Origin: Wenzhouxiangella marina
Lineage (GTDB): Bacteria; Pseudomonadota; Gammaproteobacteria; Xanthomonadales; Wenzhouxiangellaceae
Assembly: GCF_001187785.1 (NCBI RefSeq)
Contig: NZ_CP012154.1
Span: 552,501-616,500 of the forward strand
Reading direction: 5' to 3'
Length of the DNA: 64,000 nucleotides
Under the pieces are notes generated by a model, which worked only from the letters and a program-made list of their open reading frames with translations, was not told the origin of the DNA and ran no database searches. Position 1 is the stretch's first letter, and the number at the start of each line of letters is the position of its first letter. Made by a program: the position numbers and the translations under genes. Below, one piece after another: positions 9,901 to 19,929 of the stretch.

Positions 9901-10408
9901 TTTCCTGGAGGCCATCCGCGGGTTCATCGAACTCGGGGGCGATGTTCTCTGGGCCATCATGGCCGTACTGCTGGTCATGTGGACCCTGATCATCGAGCGC
10001 TTCTGGTACTTCTATCGCGTGCTGCCCTCGCGGCGGCGCGCGGTGGTCGCCGAGTGGCGTGAACGCGAGGACAACCGCTCCTGGTACGCTGGTCGCATCA
10101 AGGAAGAGATGGTCAGCCGATTGGCCGTAGAGATGAAGGCGAACGTCCGCACCATCCAGACCCTCATCGCCATCTGCCCATTGCTCGGGCTGCTGGGTAC
10201 GGTGACGGGGATGGTCGCGGTGTTCGACGTTATGGCCTTCTTCGGAACCGGCAATGCTCGCGCCATGGCCTCCGGGGTGTCCCAGGCCACGGTGCCGACC
10301 ATGGCCGGGATGGTGGCCGCTCTGTCCGGGGTCTACTTCGGCTCCTATCTTGAACGCAAGGCAGATGTCGAGGCGGAAGCCCTGGAAGATCTGCTGCGCT
10401 ACGAATAA
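9884..10408 (+). CDS. exbB: ExbB-type proton channel subunit
   Basis: Short MotA/TolQ/ExbB family protein, 174 aa, the size of ExbB2. It forms the inner-membrane channel with ExbD that energises TonB. Three helices are visible: near LWAIMAVLLVMWTLII, at CPLLGLLGTVTGMVAVF and at TVPTMAGMVAALSGVYFG. The GLLGTVTGM segment is the family channel motif. It starts inside the end of ttpC (17-base overlap) and is followed after 18 bases by exbD with ribosome site GGAGG. Confidence 0.93.
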   Translation: MVALSNFLEAIRGFIELGGDVLWAIMAVLLVMWTLIIERFWYFYRVLPSRRRAVVAEWREREDNRSWYAGRIKEEMVSRLAVEMKANVRTIQTLIAICPLLGLLGTVTGMVAVFDVMAFFGTGNARAMASGVSQATVPTMAGMVAALSGVYFGSYLERKADVEAEALEDLLRYE

Positions 10409-10426
10409 CGGAGGCAGGCAAGCAAG

Positions 10427-10834
10427 ATGGCCCGCAGACATGCAAGCAAGGATGAACCCGAGATCAACATCACGCCGATGCTCGACATCGTGTTCATCAT
10501 GCTTATCTTCTTCATCGTGACCACTTCCTTCATCCGTGAAACCGGGATCGAAGTGGAAAAGCCCACCGCACTGACGACCGAGCCGCGTCCTCAGGGCAAC
10601 GTGCTGATCGCGATTCGGAACAACGACGAAATCTGGATGAACCGCAAGCAGATCGAGCTCAGCGAGGTGCGTATCGAGGTCGAGCGCGCTCGTGCCGAGA
10701 ACCCCGAGAGCTCGGCGGTGCTGATCGCCGACCGCGGTGCGCGCACCGGCATGCTGGTCGAAGTCATGGACCAGGTCCAGGCCGGCGGCATCAACCGGAT
10801 TTCGATTTCGGCTGACCCGCAGGGCGTGAGGTAA
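10427..10834 (+). CDS. exbD: Biopolymer transport protein ExbD
   Basis: Single-helix partner of ExbB, 135 aa. The proton-carrying aspartate is D20 in ITPMLDIVFIML, followed by the membrane helix and a periplasmic ExbD/TolR domain ending GGINRISISADPQ. GGAGG at 10410-10414 lies 12 bases before the ATG. Only 3 bases separate its stop from tonB, consistent with one transcript. Confidence 0.95.
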   Translation: MARRHASKDEPEINITPMLDIVFIMLIFFIVTTSFIRETGIEVEKPTALTTEPRPQGNVLIAIRNNDEIWMNRKQIELSEVRIEVERARAENPESSAVLIADRGARTGMLVEVMDQVQAGGINRISISADPQGVR

Positions 10835-10837
10835 GCG

Positions 10838-11473
10838 ATGAATTCAGGTATTCGTTACGCCGTTTCGGTGGTGCTGGCGGTCGTCGTGACCCTGGCCGCC
10901 TTCTTCTTCATGCACAAGCTGATCTCCGGTTCCGGTGGTGAGCGTGCCGACGTGGAAGATCCGCCGGGTATCCGCTTCGGGCCGGTCGAGATCGACGATC
11001 GCGTCGAAACGCGTGACCGTCGTCGTCCGCCGCCACCCCCGCCGCCGGAAACGCCGCCGCCGCCGCCGCAGATGGAAATCGCCCAGATGGAGCAGCAGGT
11101 CCAGGAGATGCCGGATCTGGACATGCCCGAGCTGGACGTTTCCATGACGGGTAGCGGTCCCTTCCTGGGCAACATGGGCCAGGTGGATCGCAACGAGGAA
11201 GGGGACATCGTGCCGCTGGTGCGCATCCAGCCCCAGTATCCGCGTGATGCGGCGATGAACCAGATCGAGGGTTACGTGACCATCGAGTTCACCATCGATG
11301 AAACCGGTTCCGTGCGTTCGCCCCGAGTGATCGACGCCCAGCCGCCCCGCATCTTCGATCGGGCCGCGTTGCGAGCGATTCTTCGCTGGAAGTTCAAGCC
11401 GCGTGTGATCGACGGGGTCGCAACCACTCGTCAGGCAACTCAGACCATCGAATTCAACCTGGATCAAGGATGA
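10838..11473 (+). CDS. tonB: Energy transducer TonB (TonB2 type)
   Basis: Transmits the ExbBD proton energy across the periplasm to outer-membrane transporters. 211 aa. One N-terminal helix (VSVVLAVVVTLAAFFFM), a short proline stretch at about residues 65-80 (PPPPPPPETPPPPP), and a C-terminal TonB domain with QPQYPRDA, GYVTIEFTI and ILRWKFKPR. The short proline spacer is typical of TonB2 proteins, which is thought to be why they need TtpC. The stop overlaps the next gene by 4 bases. Confidence 0.95.
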   Translation: MNSGIRYAVSVVLAVVVTLAAFFFMHKLISGSGGERADVEDPPGIRFGPVEIDDRVETRDRRRPPPPPPPETPPPPPQMEIAQMEQQVQEMPDLDMPELDVSMTGSGPFLGNMGQVDRNEEGDIVPLVRIQPQYPRDAAMNQIEGYVTIEFTIDETGSVRSPRVIDAQPPRIFDRAALRAILRWKFKPRVIDGVATTRQATQTIEFNLDQG

Positions 11474-12747
11474 TGAAACGACTGATCTTGACCCTGCCGG
11501 CCGCGTTGCTGGCCGCGAGTCTGGCCCAGGCGCAGCAGCCTGCGCGCGTGCAGGGCTTCGAATGCGGTGTCGAGCGCGAGGTCCCGGCAGGCGCGCTGAC
11601 CCAGAGCACCTACAGCCGCCTCGAACGCATCTACGAGATGATCGGCGAGGAGAACTACGCCGAAGCCTACCCGGAACTCGAGTCCCTGCTGGAGCGGACC
11701 GAGCGTGACGATTACGAACAGGCCATCGTGCTGCAGGCCATGGGCCATGTCCGCTATACGCAGGACCGGCCGCTCGAGGCCCTGGCGCATTTCCAGCGCG
11801 CCGTCGAGTTGAACTCGATGCCGAACGCGCAGCAGTTCGAGATGATCATGCTGATCGCGAACATCTACTACCAGCTGGATCGCTTCCAGGATGCGCTGGA
11901 TCAGCTCGATCTCTGGTTCTGCGTGACGCCGCCGGACCAGACCAACGTGGCCGAAGTCTGGGTCATGAAGGCCAGTCTGCATGCTCAGAAGGACGAGTTC
12001 CAGCAGTCCCTCGATGCGATCGATCGGGCGATTTCCCTGTCCGATGAGCCCAAGGAGCAGTGGTACCAGCTCAAGCTGGCCATGCATCTGGAGCTCAATG
12101 AATATGCCGAGGGCATCGATACGCTCAAGATCCTCATCCCGATGAGCCCGGAGACCAAGAACTACTGGCTGCAGATGGCGGCCCTGTACATGGAGCTGAA
12201 CAACGAGGAGCAGTCCAAGGCCACCCTGGCCCTGGCCTATCGTCGAGGCCTGCTCGATCGTCAGAGCGAGTTCATGCAGCTGGCCAGCCTTCTGCAGATG
12301 CAGGATTCGCCTCGGCAGGCCGCTGAAGTCATGGAGGACGGGCTTGCTCGCGGCATCATCGAGGGCACCCGCCGGAACTGGGAAATGGTCGGTGGCGCCT
12401 GGTACGAAGCGCGTGAGCTCGACAAGGCGCTGACCGCCTACGAGCAGGCCGGTGGCATGGCCGAAGATGGAAAGATCGATGTCCAGCGAGGCTTCCTGCT
12501 GATCGACCTCGAACGCTGGGAAGAAGCGCGCGATGCACTCAGTCGTGCAATCCAGCTGGGTGGTCTGTCCGAGTCCGACGAAGGCAATGCGCATCTGCTG
12601 CTTGGCATGGCGTACATGAACCTCGATGACTTCGAAGCTGCAGAGCGAGCCTTTAACGAAGCCACGAATTACAGTAGAGTGAGACAAGCCGCACGTGAGT
12701 GGTTGAATCATATGCGGGAGGAGAGAGGTCGTCGTTCCGGCCGTTAG
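11470..12747 (+). CDS. Tetratricopeptide-repeat periplasmic protein of the TonB2 operon
   Basis: 425-aa exported protein. Signal peptide LILTLPAALLAASLAQA with cleavage near AQAQQ, then TPR-type helical repeats over most of the length, e.g. QAMGHVRYTQDRPLEALAHF, WYEARELDKALTAYEQAG and LLGMAYMNLDDFEAAERAF. TPR proteins commonly close ExbBD-TonB2 loci in marine gammaproteobacteria; a scaffold role for the complex is likely but unproven. It overlaps tonB by 4 bases (ATGA) and is the last gene of the operon by spacing. Confidence 0.85.
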   Translation: MMKRLILTLPAALLAASLAQAQQPARVQGFECGVEREVPAGALTQSTYSRLERIYEMIGEENYAEAYPELESLLERTERDDYEQAIVLQAMGHVRYTQDRPLEALAHFQRAVELNSMPNAQQFEMIMLIANIYYQLDRFQDALDQLDLWFCVTPPDQTNVAEVWVMKASLHAQKDEFQQSLDAIDRAISLSDEPKEQWYQLKLAMHLELNEYAEGIDTLKILIPMSPETKNYWLQMAALYMELNNEEQSKATLALAYRRGLLDRQSEFMQLASLLQMQDSPRQAAEVMEDGLARGIIEGTRRNWEMVGGAWYEARELDKALTAYEQAGGMAEDGKIDVQRGFLLIDLERWEEARDALSRAIQLGGLSESDEGNAHLLLGMAYMNLDDFEAAERAFNEATNYSRVRQAAREWLNHMREERGRRSGR

Positions 12748-12767
12748 GATCAATTGATCGCGACCCT

Positions 12768-12773
12768 GGGAGG
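12768..12773 (+). promoter_or_regulatory. Ribosome binding site deciding the start of the lysine-repeat protein
   Basis: GGGAGG lies 7 bases before ATG 12781. It supports that start over the in-frame TTG at 12754, which has no such site. Confidence 0.75.
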
Positions 12774-12780
12774 TCCACTG

Positions 12781-13371
<591 letters not shown>

Positions 13372-13372
13372 G

Positions 13373-14305
13373 TTGAGCCTCGGCACGTCCGGAACGGGAG
13401 CGGCATCGACCGCTCCCGTTTCCGTTTCTGCGGCCAGCCGGCGGTTGATCGAGGCCTTTCTGGACCAGAACTGGGCCGAGCGTGGCTACTCGCCGGCGAC
13501 CATGGACGCCTATCGGCAGGACCTGTTCGGTTTCGCGGAATACCTGTCCGGATCGATCGAGTCCGTTCGTCGCGATCAGGTGCTCGATTGGCTGGGTCAT
13601 CGTTTTCGTCGAGGCGATAGCGTACGCAGCGTGATCCGGTCCCTGTCCTGCCTGCGCCAGTTCTTCGCCTGGCGTCAGCGAGTGGACAGCGCGCTCGTCA
13701 ATCCGATGCTCGATATCGAAGGGCCGCGCAGCGGGCGGCATCTGCCTGATGTCCTGTCCGCCGTCGAGGTCGAATCACTGATCGAGCAGCCCGACACGAG
13801 CACCATCCTTGGTCTGCGCGATCGTGCGATGCTCGAAACCCTCTATGCATCGGGTTTGCGCGTCTCCGAGCTGACCGGCCTGACGCTGTCGGGTCTGAAT
13901 CTGGATCGGGGACTCGTGCGCGTGCTGGGCAAGGGCGGCAAGGAACGCCTTGTGCCCCTTGGCGAGCGGGCCATCGAGGCCATCGATGAATGGCTGAGCC
14001 GCGGGCGTAGCGCGCTGAAGAGCTCGACGGATCGGGTGTTCGTGTCCAGAAGCGGGCGCCCATTGACACGGGCGGCCGTTTGGCAGAGGCTTCGTCAGCA
14101 CGCCATGGCGGCGGGGATCGGGAAGCCGGTCTATCCCCACCTGCTTCGGCACAGTTTTGCCACTCATCTGCTCGATCACGGGGCCGATCTTCGTGTGGTG
14201 CAGATGCTGCTGGGGCATGCGGATCTGGGCACGACCCAGATCTATACCCAGGTCTCGAGGGCGCGATTGAAACAGCTGCATCGGCAGCACCATCCGCGAG
14301 GATGA
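13373..14305 (+). CDS. xerD: Tyrosine recombinase XerD
   Basis: Site-specific recombinase that resolves chromosome dimers at dif with XerC and FtsK. 310 aa with an unusual ~24-residue N-terminal extension. The SAM-like arm-binding domain starts LIEAFLDQNWAERGYSP. The catalytic set is complete: Arg in SGLRVSEL, Lys in GKGGKERL, HLLRHSFATH, and GHADLGTTQIYTQV with the tyrosine nucleophile. XerD rather than XerC is inferred from dsbC lying next, the usual xerD-dsbC pair. No ATG precedes the core, so the start is TTG 13373, one base after the lysine-repeat gene; TTG 13445 would remove the extension. Coupling to the gene before it is likely. Confidence 0.93.
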   Translation: MSLGTSGTGAASTAPVSVSAASRRLIEAFLDQNWAERGYSPATMDAYRQDLFGFAEYLSGSIESVRRDQVLDWLGHRFRRGDSVRSVIRSLSCLRQFFAWRQRVDSALVNPMLDIEGPRSGRHLPDVLSAVEVESLIEQPDTSTILGLRDRAMLETLYASGLRVSELTGLTLSGLNLDRGLVRVLGKGGKERLVPLGERAIEAIDEWLSRGRSALKSSTDRVFVSRSGRPLTRAAVWQRLRQHAMAAGIGKPVYPHLLRHSFATHLLDHGADLRVVQMLLGHADLGTTQIYTQVSRARLKQLHRQHHPRG

Positions 14306-14414
14306 AACTTCGGAGCGGTCTGGTGTTCAAAGGCTGCAGGACGCGGATGCCGCTCGCCGAAGGGCGTCTGCAAGAAATAAAGGGCGGGCTCGTTTCCGCC
14401 AAACGACATTTATC

Positions 14415-14420
14415 GAGGAG
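14415..14420 (+). promoter_or_regulatory. Ribosome binding site of dsbC
   Basis: GAGGAG, 6 bases before ATG 14427, in a 121-base gap that also holds the 17-base sequence shared with the DUF3450 upstream region. Confidence 0.7.
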
Positions 14421-14426
14421 TTCTGA

Positions 14427-15161
14427 ATGAAGCCGTTTTCCCTCTTCCAAGCCGTTGCCGGCCTGGCCTTGCTGGGCACTGGCACGCTGGCCCTGGCGAC
14501 GGACGCGATCGAAGAGCGTCTGGAAAGCCTGGTGCCGGACATGAGCCAGGTGGTGATTGCCGAAACGCCCATCGATGGCATGATGCAGGTCCAGATCGGT
14601 GGCGATGTGGTCTACATGAGCGAGGACGGCCGTTTCCTCATGCAGGGGCGCCTGATCGACATGGAAACCCAGATCGATCTGACCGATCAGGCGAAGTCCG
14701 GGCTCCGCAAGGCCCAACTCGCCGACCTTGACGATGCGGACATGGTGACCTTCGGCGAGGACGACGCCCAGTACGAAGTGCTGGTCTTTACCGATATCGA
14801 TTGTGGCTACTGCCGACGCCTCCACGAGCAGATGGCCGAGTACGTCGATGCCGGGATCCAGGTCAACTACCTGGCCTTCCCGCGGGCGGGCGTCGGTTCC
14901 GACTCGTACAACAAGCTGGTGTCGGTCTGGTGCGCGGAAGACCGCAATGCAGCCATGGACATCGCCAAATCGGGCCGTACGCCACCGCCGGCCACCTGCG
15001 AGAATCCCGTCGAAGCGCAGTACCGCATGGGTCAATCCCTGGGTGTGACCGGTACGCCCTCCATCCTGACCCGCGACGGGGACATCATCCCCGGCTACGT
15101 TCCCCCTGAACAGCTGGTCGCGCGACTCGAAGCACTCGCCGCCGACAACGCCGGAGACTGA
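14427..15161 (+). CDS. dsbC: Thiol:disulfide isomerase DsbC
   Basis: Periplasmic disulfide isomerase that corrects wrong disulfides in exported proteins; kept reduced by DsbD. 244 aa with signal peptide (AVAGLALLGTGTLALA). The N-terminal dimerisation domain has VAETPIDGM-like and VYMSEDGRFLMQG segments, followed by a thioredoxin fold with active site C126-G-Y-C129 in DIDCGYCRR and the cis-proline loop in GVTGTPS. It follows xerD as in many gammaproteobacteria. Likely clients nearby are the cysteine-containing secreted proteins at 31234 and 33130 (inference). It ends in a strong terminator. Confidence 0.95.
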   Translation: MKPFSLFQAVAGLALLGTGTLALATDAIEERLESLVPDMSQVVIAETPIDGMMQVQIGGDVVYMSEDGRFLMQGRLIDMETQIDLTDQAKSGLRKAQLADLDDADMVTFGEDDAQYEVLVFTDIDCGYCRRLHEQMAEYVDAGIQVNYLAFPRAGVGSDSYNKLVSVWCAEDRNAAMDIAKSGRTPPPATCENPVEAQYRMGQSLGVTGTPSILTRDGDIIPGYVPPEQLVARLEALAADNAGD

Positions 15162-15177
15162 CCCACGATCGTGGTCG

Positions 15178-15212
15178 GGCCGGGCGCTTCGAAGCGCCCG
15201 GCCTGTTTTTCT
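15178..15212 (+). terminator. Rho-independent terminator after dsbC
   Basis: Perfect 26-base palindrome at 15178-15203, with arms GGCCGGGCGCTTC and GAAGCGCCCGGCC, then TGTTTTTCTT. It begins 16 bases after the dsbC stop and separates dsbC from purL. Confidence 0.9.
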
Positions 15213-15250
15213 TGCGCGAGCCTGCGCACGGCTCAGCGTCGGCAGCATCC

Positions 15251-15278
15251 TCGGCAAGGCCGGCCTCTGGCCTATAAT
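15251..15278 (+). promoter_or_regulatory. Candidate sigma-70 promoter of purL
   Basis: A perfect TATAAT at 15273-15278 with TCGGCA at 15251-15256 (4 of 6 to TTGACA, 16-base spacer). It lies downstream of the dsbC terminator and 57 bases before the purL start. No PurR-like palindrome is apparent by eye. Confidence 0.5.
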
Positions 15279-15334
15279 GCCCGCCTGATCGATGCGCGGC
15301 CCGTCAACCGGGCTGCCTGCCACGGGGTCCGAAC

Positions 15335-18300
15335 ATGTTTTTGCTAGGCCAGGATGCGCTGCCGGCATTTCGCCGCCGTCAGCTCGAAGAGGAATTCAGC
15401 CAGCGCCAGCGCGCCGAGTGTCGGCTCGAAGTGCGCGAACTGGTGTTGATCGATTGCGATCGGGCGCCGACGGCGACCCAGCAGGAGCGGCTGGAAGCCC
15501 TGTTGCACGCGCGGATCTGGCAGCGTCCGGCGGTGCCTGAAGGGGCTGCCCTGATCCTGCCTCGCCCCGGCGTGCTCAGCCCCTGGGCCACCCGGGCCGG
15601 CGACATCATCCGTCATTGCGGACTGGGGGACTTCTCCCGCCTGGAACACGGGCTCTGGGTCGAGGCCAGACAGAACGGCCAGGCCGTGGACCCCGATGCC
15701 GAGCTGCTGGCGCGTCTGCACGATCGCATGACCCAGGTCGTCCTGCCTCCCGACAGCGATCTGTCCGCCTGGCTGACCGGCCAGTCGCCGGCGCCGTTGG
15801 CGCATGTTCGCCTGGGGGGCGATCCCCATGCCGCGCTGGCCGACAGCAACCGGACGCTTGGCCTGGCCCTTTCCGATGGCGAGATCGACTACCTGGTCGA
15901 GGCCTACTCGGCGATGGGGCGCGATCCCACCGATGCGGAACTGATGATGTTCGCGCAGGCCAATTCCGAGCACTGCCGTCACAAGATCTTCAATGCCAGT
16001 TGGGACGTCGACGGGCAGGCTCGAGAGCCCTCTCTGTTCAAATTGATCCGCCAGACCCATGCCGCCACGCCCCAGGGGACTCGTGTCGCCTACGACGACA
16101 ATGCAGCGATCATGGAGGGCTTCGATGCCGAGCTGCTGCTGACCGACATCGATCAGCCCGGCTACCGCGTGGAGCGCGCGACCCTTCATGCGCAGATCAA
16201 GGTCGAGACGCACAACCATCCGACGGCGATTTCCCCGGACCCGGGGGCCGCTACCGGCTCCGGGGGCGAGATTCGTGACGAAGCGGCCACGGGTCGTGGC
16301 GCCCGTCCGATCGCCGCCCTGGCCGGCTTCAGCGTCTCCGATCTGAAGATCCCCGGCGCCGTCCAGCCCTGGGAGAACGCGCCGGATCAACCGGGCCGCA
16401 TGGCCAGTGCCTGCCAGATCATGCTCGAGGGTCCGATCGGGGCGGCCCGCTTCAACAATGAATTCGGTCGGCCCGCGCTCAGCGGCTATTTCCGAAGCTT
16501 CAGTCAGGTCGTTGGTGACCGGCTCTGGGGCTATCACAAGCCGATCATGATCGCCGGTGGCAGCGGCATGATTCGTGATGAACTGACGCACAAGCTCCCG
16601 CTCTCGCCAGGGGATCGAATCATCGTCCTCGGCGGACCCGCCATGCTGATCGGCCTGGGAGGCGGAGCGGCGTCTTCGATGAGTTCGGGCCAGTCCGATG
16701 AGGACCTGGATTTCGCCTCCGTCCAGCGCGGCAATCCGGAAATGCAGCGGCGCTGCCAGGAAGTCATCGACCGCTGCTGGGCTCGAGGGGTCGCGAACCC
16801 GATCAAGTCCCTGCACGATGTCGGTGCCGGCGGCCTGTCCAATGCCATTCCAGAGTTGCTCGACGACGGTGGCGTCGGCGGAGAATTGGATCTGCGAAAG
16901 GTGCCCAGCGCGGACAGTGGCCTGTCGCCGATGGCGATCTGGTGCAACGAGTCCCAGGAGCGCTATGTCCTGGCCGTGGCGCCTGAGCGACTGGACGATT
17001 TTGCCGCCCTGTGCGAGCGCGAGCGCTGCCCCTGGGCCGACCTCGGTCCGGCCACGGAGGATCGGCGCCTGCGCCTCCTCGACACGCTGCGCGACGAGAC
17101 CGTGGTCGACATGCCGCTGGCGACCCTGCTCGGCCGTCCGCCGAGCATGCATCGCCAGGCCCTGAGCCTTGCCGTGCCCAGAGCAGGCGGGGGGCTGAAC
17201 GGAATCACCCTGGACGAAGCGCTGGATCGGGTGCTGGCCCTTCCCGCGGTCGGATCCAAGCAGTTCCTGATCACCATCGGCGATCGTAGCGTCGGTGGTC
17301 TGACGGCTCGCGATCAGATGGTCGGCCCCTGGCAATTGCCGGTCTCCGACTGCGCCATCAACCTGCTCGACTACCGCCACTATCACGGCACGGCCATGGC
17401 CATGGGCGAGCGCACGCCCCTGGCCATCACCGATCCCGCCGCCTCGGTGCGCATGGCCGTGGGCGAGGCGCTTTGCAACCTGGCCGGGGTCGCGATCGCG
17501 AAGCGTGATCGAATCAAGCTGTCCGCCAACTGGATGGCGGCGGCCGGCGCGCCGGGCCAGGATGCGGCCCTGCGCGAGGCCGTCGAAGCGGTCAGCGCCT
17601 TCTGTCAGGCACTCGATCTTTCGATTCCCGTCGGCAAGGACTCCCTGTCCATGCAGACGATCTGGAACGATGGCGAAGACGAGCAGCGCATGATCGCCCC
17701 CGTGTCCCTGATCGTTTCCGCCTTCTCGCCGGTGGCCGATGTCCGGCAGCACCGGACTCCCGAGCTTCAGCGAGACGTCGGACCCACGCGCCTGATCCTG
17801 CTCGAAGGCGGCGCGCGACGCCTGGGCGGCTCCAGCCTGGCGCAGGTCTTCGAGCGTCCCCTGGGCGAAGTGCCCGATGTCGATCGGCCGGAGCAGCTGG
17901 CGCAGCTGTTCGATGCCGCACAGACCCTGCTGGCCGAAGACCGCATTCTGGCCATACACGATCGATCCGACGGTGGGTTGCTGGTGACGGTGCTGGAGAT
18001 GGCACTGGCCGGGCATTGCGGTGTCAGTCTCGACCTCGAGGCCGGTGACGAGGCCGCGATGCTCGCCGAGTGCTTCAACGAGGAGCTCGGCCTGGTGATG
18101 CAGCTTCGCGAGGCGGACCTCGAGGGGGTGCTGGCACGATTGGCCGAAGCAGCGCCGGCCCTGCGCGCCCGCGAGATCGGCCGGGTGAACAACGGCGATA
18201 CCCTGGTCGTTCGCGGCCAGGGCCGGGACTGGCTCCGCCGGCGCCTGCCCGACCTACATCAGGCCTGGGCGGCCACGAGTCACCGGATGCAGGCCCTCCG

Positions 18301-19177
18301 GGATCACCCGGACTGCGCCGATGAAGAGCATGCGGCCCGAGCCGACTGGGCAAGCCCCGGCCTGTCGCCGCAGCTGAGTTTCGAGCTGGAAAGCGCCCCG
18401 GCGGTCCATGGCGGCGCTCGTCCGCGCGTGGCCATCCTGCGCGAGCAGGGGGTGAATGGGCAGCGCGAGATGGCCTGGGCCTTCATGCAGGCCGGCTTCG
18501 AGGCCGTCGACGTGCACATGAGCGATCTGGCCGCCGGCCGGCAGCGCCTGTCGGATTTCCAGGGCCTGGCTGCCTGCGGTGGCTTTTCCTTCGGTGACGT
18601 GCTGGGTGCCGGGCAGGGCTGGGCGCGCTCGATCCTGTTCAACGAGGATCTGGCCGAACAGTTTTCCGCCTTCTTCTCCGATTCCGGGCGTTTTGCCCTC
18701 GGGGTCTGCAACGGTTGTCAGATGCTGGCCTCGCTGAAGTCGATCATTCCGGGCGCCGAGGCCTGGCCGAGCTTCGTCCACAATCGCTCGCGCCAGTTCG
18801 AAGCGCGTCTGAGCCTGGTCGGCATCGAGGACTCGCCCTCGCTGTTCTTCGCCGGCATGGCGGGCTCCCGTCTGCCGGTCGCCACGGCCCATGGCGAGGG
18901 CCGCGCGGATTTCACCGACGGTGATCTGGCCTCGGCCGCGGTGGCGGTGCGCTACGTTCAGCCCGATGGCCAGGCGGCCGTGCAGTACCCGGCCAATCCG
19001 AATGGTTCGCCCGACGGCGTCACCGGCTTGTGCAACCTGGACGGGCGTGTGACCATCCTGATGCCGCATCCCGAGCGACTCCTGCGCCGGGTGAATTTCT
19101 CCTGGGCACCTGCCGAGTGGGGCGAGCGTTCGCCCTGGATGCGGATGTTCGAAAACGCCAGGCGCTGGCTCGGCTGA
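15335..19177 (+). CDS. purL: Phosphoribosylformylglycinamidine synthase
   Basis: Fourth step of de novo purine synthesis: FGAR + glutamine + ATP to FGAM. 1280 aa, the single-chain large PurL of gammaproteobacteria. A PurS-like N-terminal domain is followed by the tandem AIRS/PurM-type synthase domains ([25 protein letters not shown]) and a C-terminal glutaminase. The glutaminase has the nucleophile cysteine in GVCNGCQML and the catalytic His-Glu in MPHPER. The ATG at 15335 gives a normal N-terminus (MFLLGQDAL). It stands alone behind its own promoter; the next gene starts 23 bases after its stop. Confidence 0.98.
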   Translation: MFLLGQDALPAFRRRQLEEEFSQRQRAECRLEVRELVLIDCDRAPTATQQERLEALLHARIWQRPAVPEGAALILPRPGVLSPWATRAGDIIRHCGLGDFSRLEHGLWVEARQNGQAVDPDAELLARLHDRMTQVVLPPDSDLSAWLTGQSPAPLAHVRLGGDPHAALADSNRTLGLALSDGEIDYLVEAYSAMGRDPTDAELMMFAQANSEHCRHKIFNASWDVDGQAREPSLFKLIRQTHAATPQGTRVAYDDNAAIMEGFDAELLLTDIDQPGYRVERATLHAQIKVETHNHPTAISPDPGAATGSGGEIRDEAATGRGARPIAALAGFSVSDLKIPGAVQPWENAPDQPGRMASACQIMLEGPIGAARFNNEFGRPALSGYFRSFSQVVGDRLWGYHKPIMIAGGSGMIRDELTHKLPLSPGDRIIVLGGPAMLIGLGGGAASSMSSGQSDEDLDFASVQRGNPEMQRRCQEVIDRCWARGVANPIKSLHDVGAGGLSNAIPELLDDGGVGGELDLRKVPSADSGLSPMAIWCNESQERYVLAVAPERLDDFAALCERERCPWADLGPATEDRRLRLLDTLRDETVVDMPLATLLGRPPSMHRQALSLAVPRAGGGLNGITLDEALDRVLALPAVGSKQFLITIGDRSVGGLTARDQMVGPWQLPVSDCAINLLDYRHYHGTAMAMGERTPLAITDPAASVRMAVGEALCNLAGVAIAKRDRIKLSANWMAAAGAPGQDAALREAVEAVSAFCQALDLSIPVGKDSLSMQTIWNDGEDEQRMIAPVSLIVSAFSPVADVRQHRTPELQRDVGPTRLILLEGGARRLGGSSLAQVFERPLGEVPDVDRPEQLAQLFDAAQTLLAEDRILAIHDRSDGGLLVTVLEMALAGHCGVSLDLEAGDEAAMLAECFNEELGLVMQLREADLEGVLARLAEAAPALRAREIGRVNNGDTLVVRGQGRDWLRRRLPDLHQAWAATSHRMQALRDHPDCADEEHAARADWASPGLSPQLSFELESAPAVHGGARPRVAILREQGVNGQREMAWAFMQAGFEAVDVHMSDLAAGRQRLSDFQGLAACGGFSFGDVLGAGQGWARSILFNEDLAEQFSAFFSDSGRFALGVCNGCQMLASLKSIIPGAEAWPSFVHNRSRQFEARLSLVGIEDSPSLFFAGMAGSRLPVATAHGEGRADFTDGDLASAAVAVRYVQPDGQAAVQYPANPNGSPDGVTGLCNLDGRVTILMPHPERLLRRVNFSWAPAEWGERSPWMRMFENARRWLG

Positions 19178-19200
19178 GCCTGGACCTTCCGGAGGTTTCG

Positions 19201-19842
19201 ATGAGCGACGACCCCAAGACCCCGAAAGAAGAATCATCGAGCGGCAGCAACCCCGTGCGGGAGATGTTCCTGCTCGCCGCGCTCTATCTTCCATTGGGCT
19301 TCTTTCTCTGGTTCTTTGCGGCCAGCCTGCTGATGCTGCCGGCTCGGCTGGTCTCCCAGTTCCTGCTGGGGCTGCTGCATGCCGACATCTTCGAGCGGAT
19401 CTTCCAGGCCGATTTCTACTTCGAGATCCAGACCGCCATCGCGGTGCCGAATCCGGAAGGCGGCGAGGCCCTGCTGCTGACCTGGGACGTCAACCCGATG
19501 ATCTACGCCTGGGGCATGGCCCTGCTGTTCGGCTTGACCATGGCCACGCCGATGACGGTCAAGCGCCGACTCCTGCAGATGCTGATCGGCTTTTCCGTCG
19601 TGACCCTGGTGACCGTCTGGGGCGTGTACTGGGAGGTCTGGAAGGACCTGGCCTTCATGTGGAGCCAGCAGTTCCCGGCCCAGGTCGTGCCGCTGGTCGA
19701 GGCCAGTGTCTACACGCCGACCATGATCGCGCTGTTCTACCAGCTCGGATACCTGATGTTTCCGGCCGTCGTGCCGCTGGCGACCTGGATCCTGCTGAAT
19801 CGGCGCTTCATCGAAACCGAAGTGGTTCGCCATTCCGGCTGA
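19201..19842 (+). CDS. Integral membrane protein, exosortase-H-associated-like
   Basis: 213 aa with about five hydrophobic segments: FLLAALYLPLGFFLWFF, an amphipathic loop, MIYAWGMALLFGLTMAT, LIGFSVVTLVTVWGVYW, and the final YQLGYLMFPAVVPLATW followed by ILLNRRFIE. The N-terminus is polar (MSDDPKTPKEES). The pattern of an early LPLGFFLW helix, a DVNPMIYAWG segment and a closing LNRRFIE recalls exosortase-H-associated membrane proteins from memory; no exosortase or IPTL-type sorting tail is in the window, so this is tentative. GGAGG at 19191-19195 fixes the ATG. It lies between purL and gspE. Confidence 0.6.
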   Translation: MSDDPKTPKEESSSGSNPVREMFLLAALYLPLGFFLWFFAASLLMLPARLVSQFLLGLLHADIFERIFQADFYFEIQTAIAVPNPEGGEALLLTWDVNPMIYAWGMALLFGLTMATPMTVKRRLLQMLIGFSVVTLVTVWGVYWEVWKDLAFMWSQQFPAQVVPLVEASVYTPTMIALFYQLGYLMFPAVVPLATWILLNRRFIETEVVRHSG

Positions 19843-19929
19843 ACCGAATGGCCCGATCGACGGTCTGTTACTTTCGTAATGGGTGACCGATACTGTGCGG
19901 TGACTCTCATCACGACCCCTTGAGCGAGC

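Noticed and set aside
15213-15334. Possible tRNA or riboswitch between dsbC and purL
   Set aside because: No acceptor, anticodon or T-arm pairing and no purine-riboswitch core; only a promoter-like -10.
15344-18016. 890-aa frame opposite purL
   Set aside because: Antisense shadow of purL; repetitive Q/G/R/H composition and no ribosome site.
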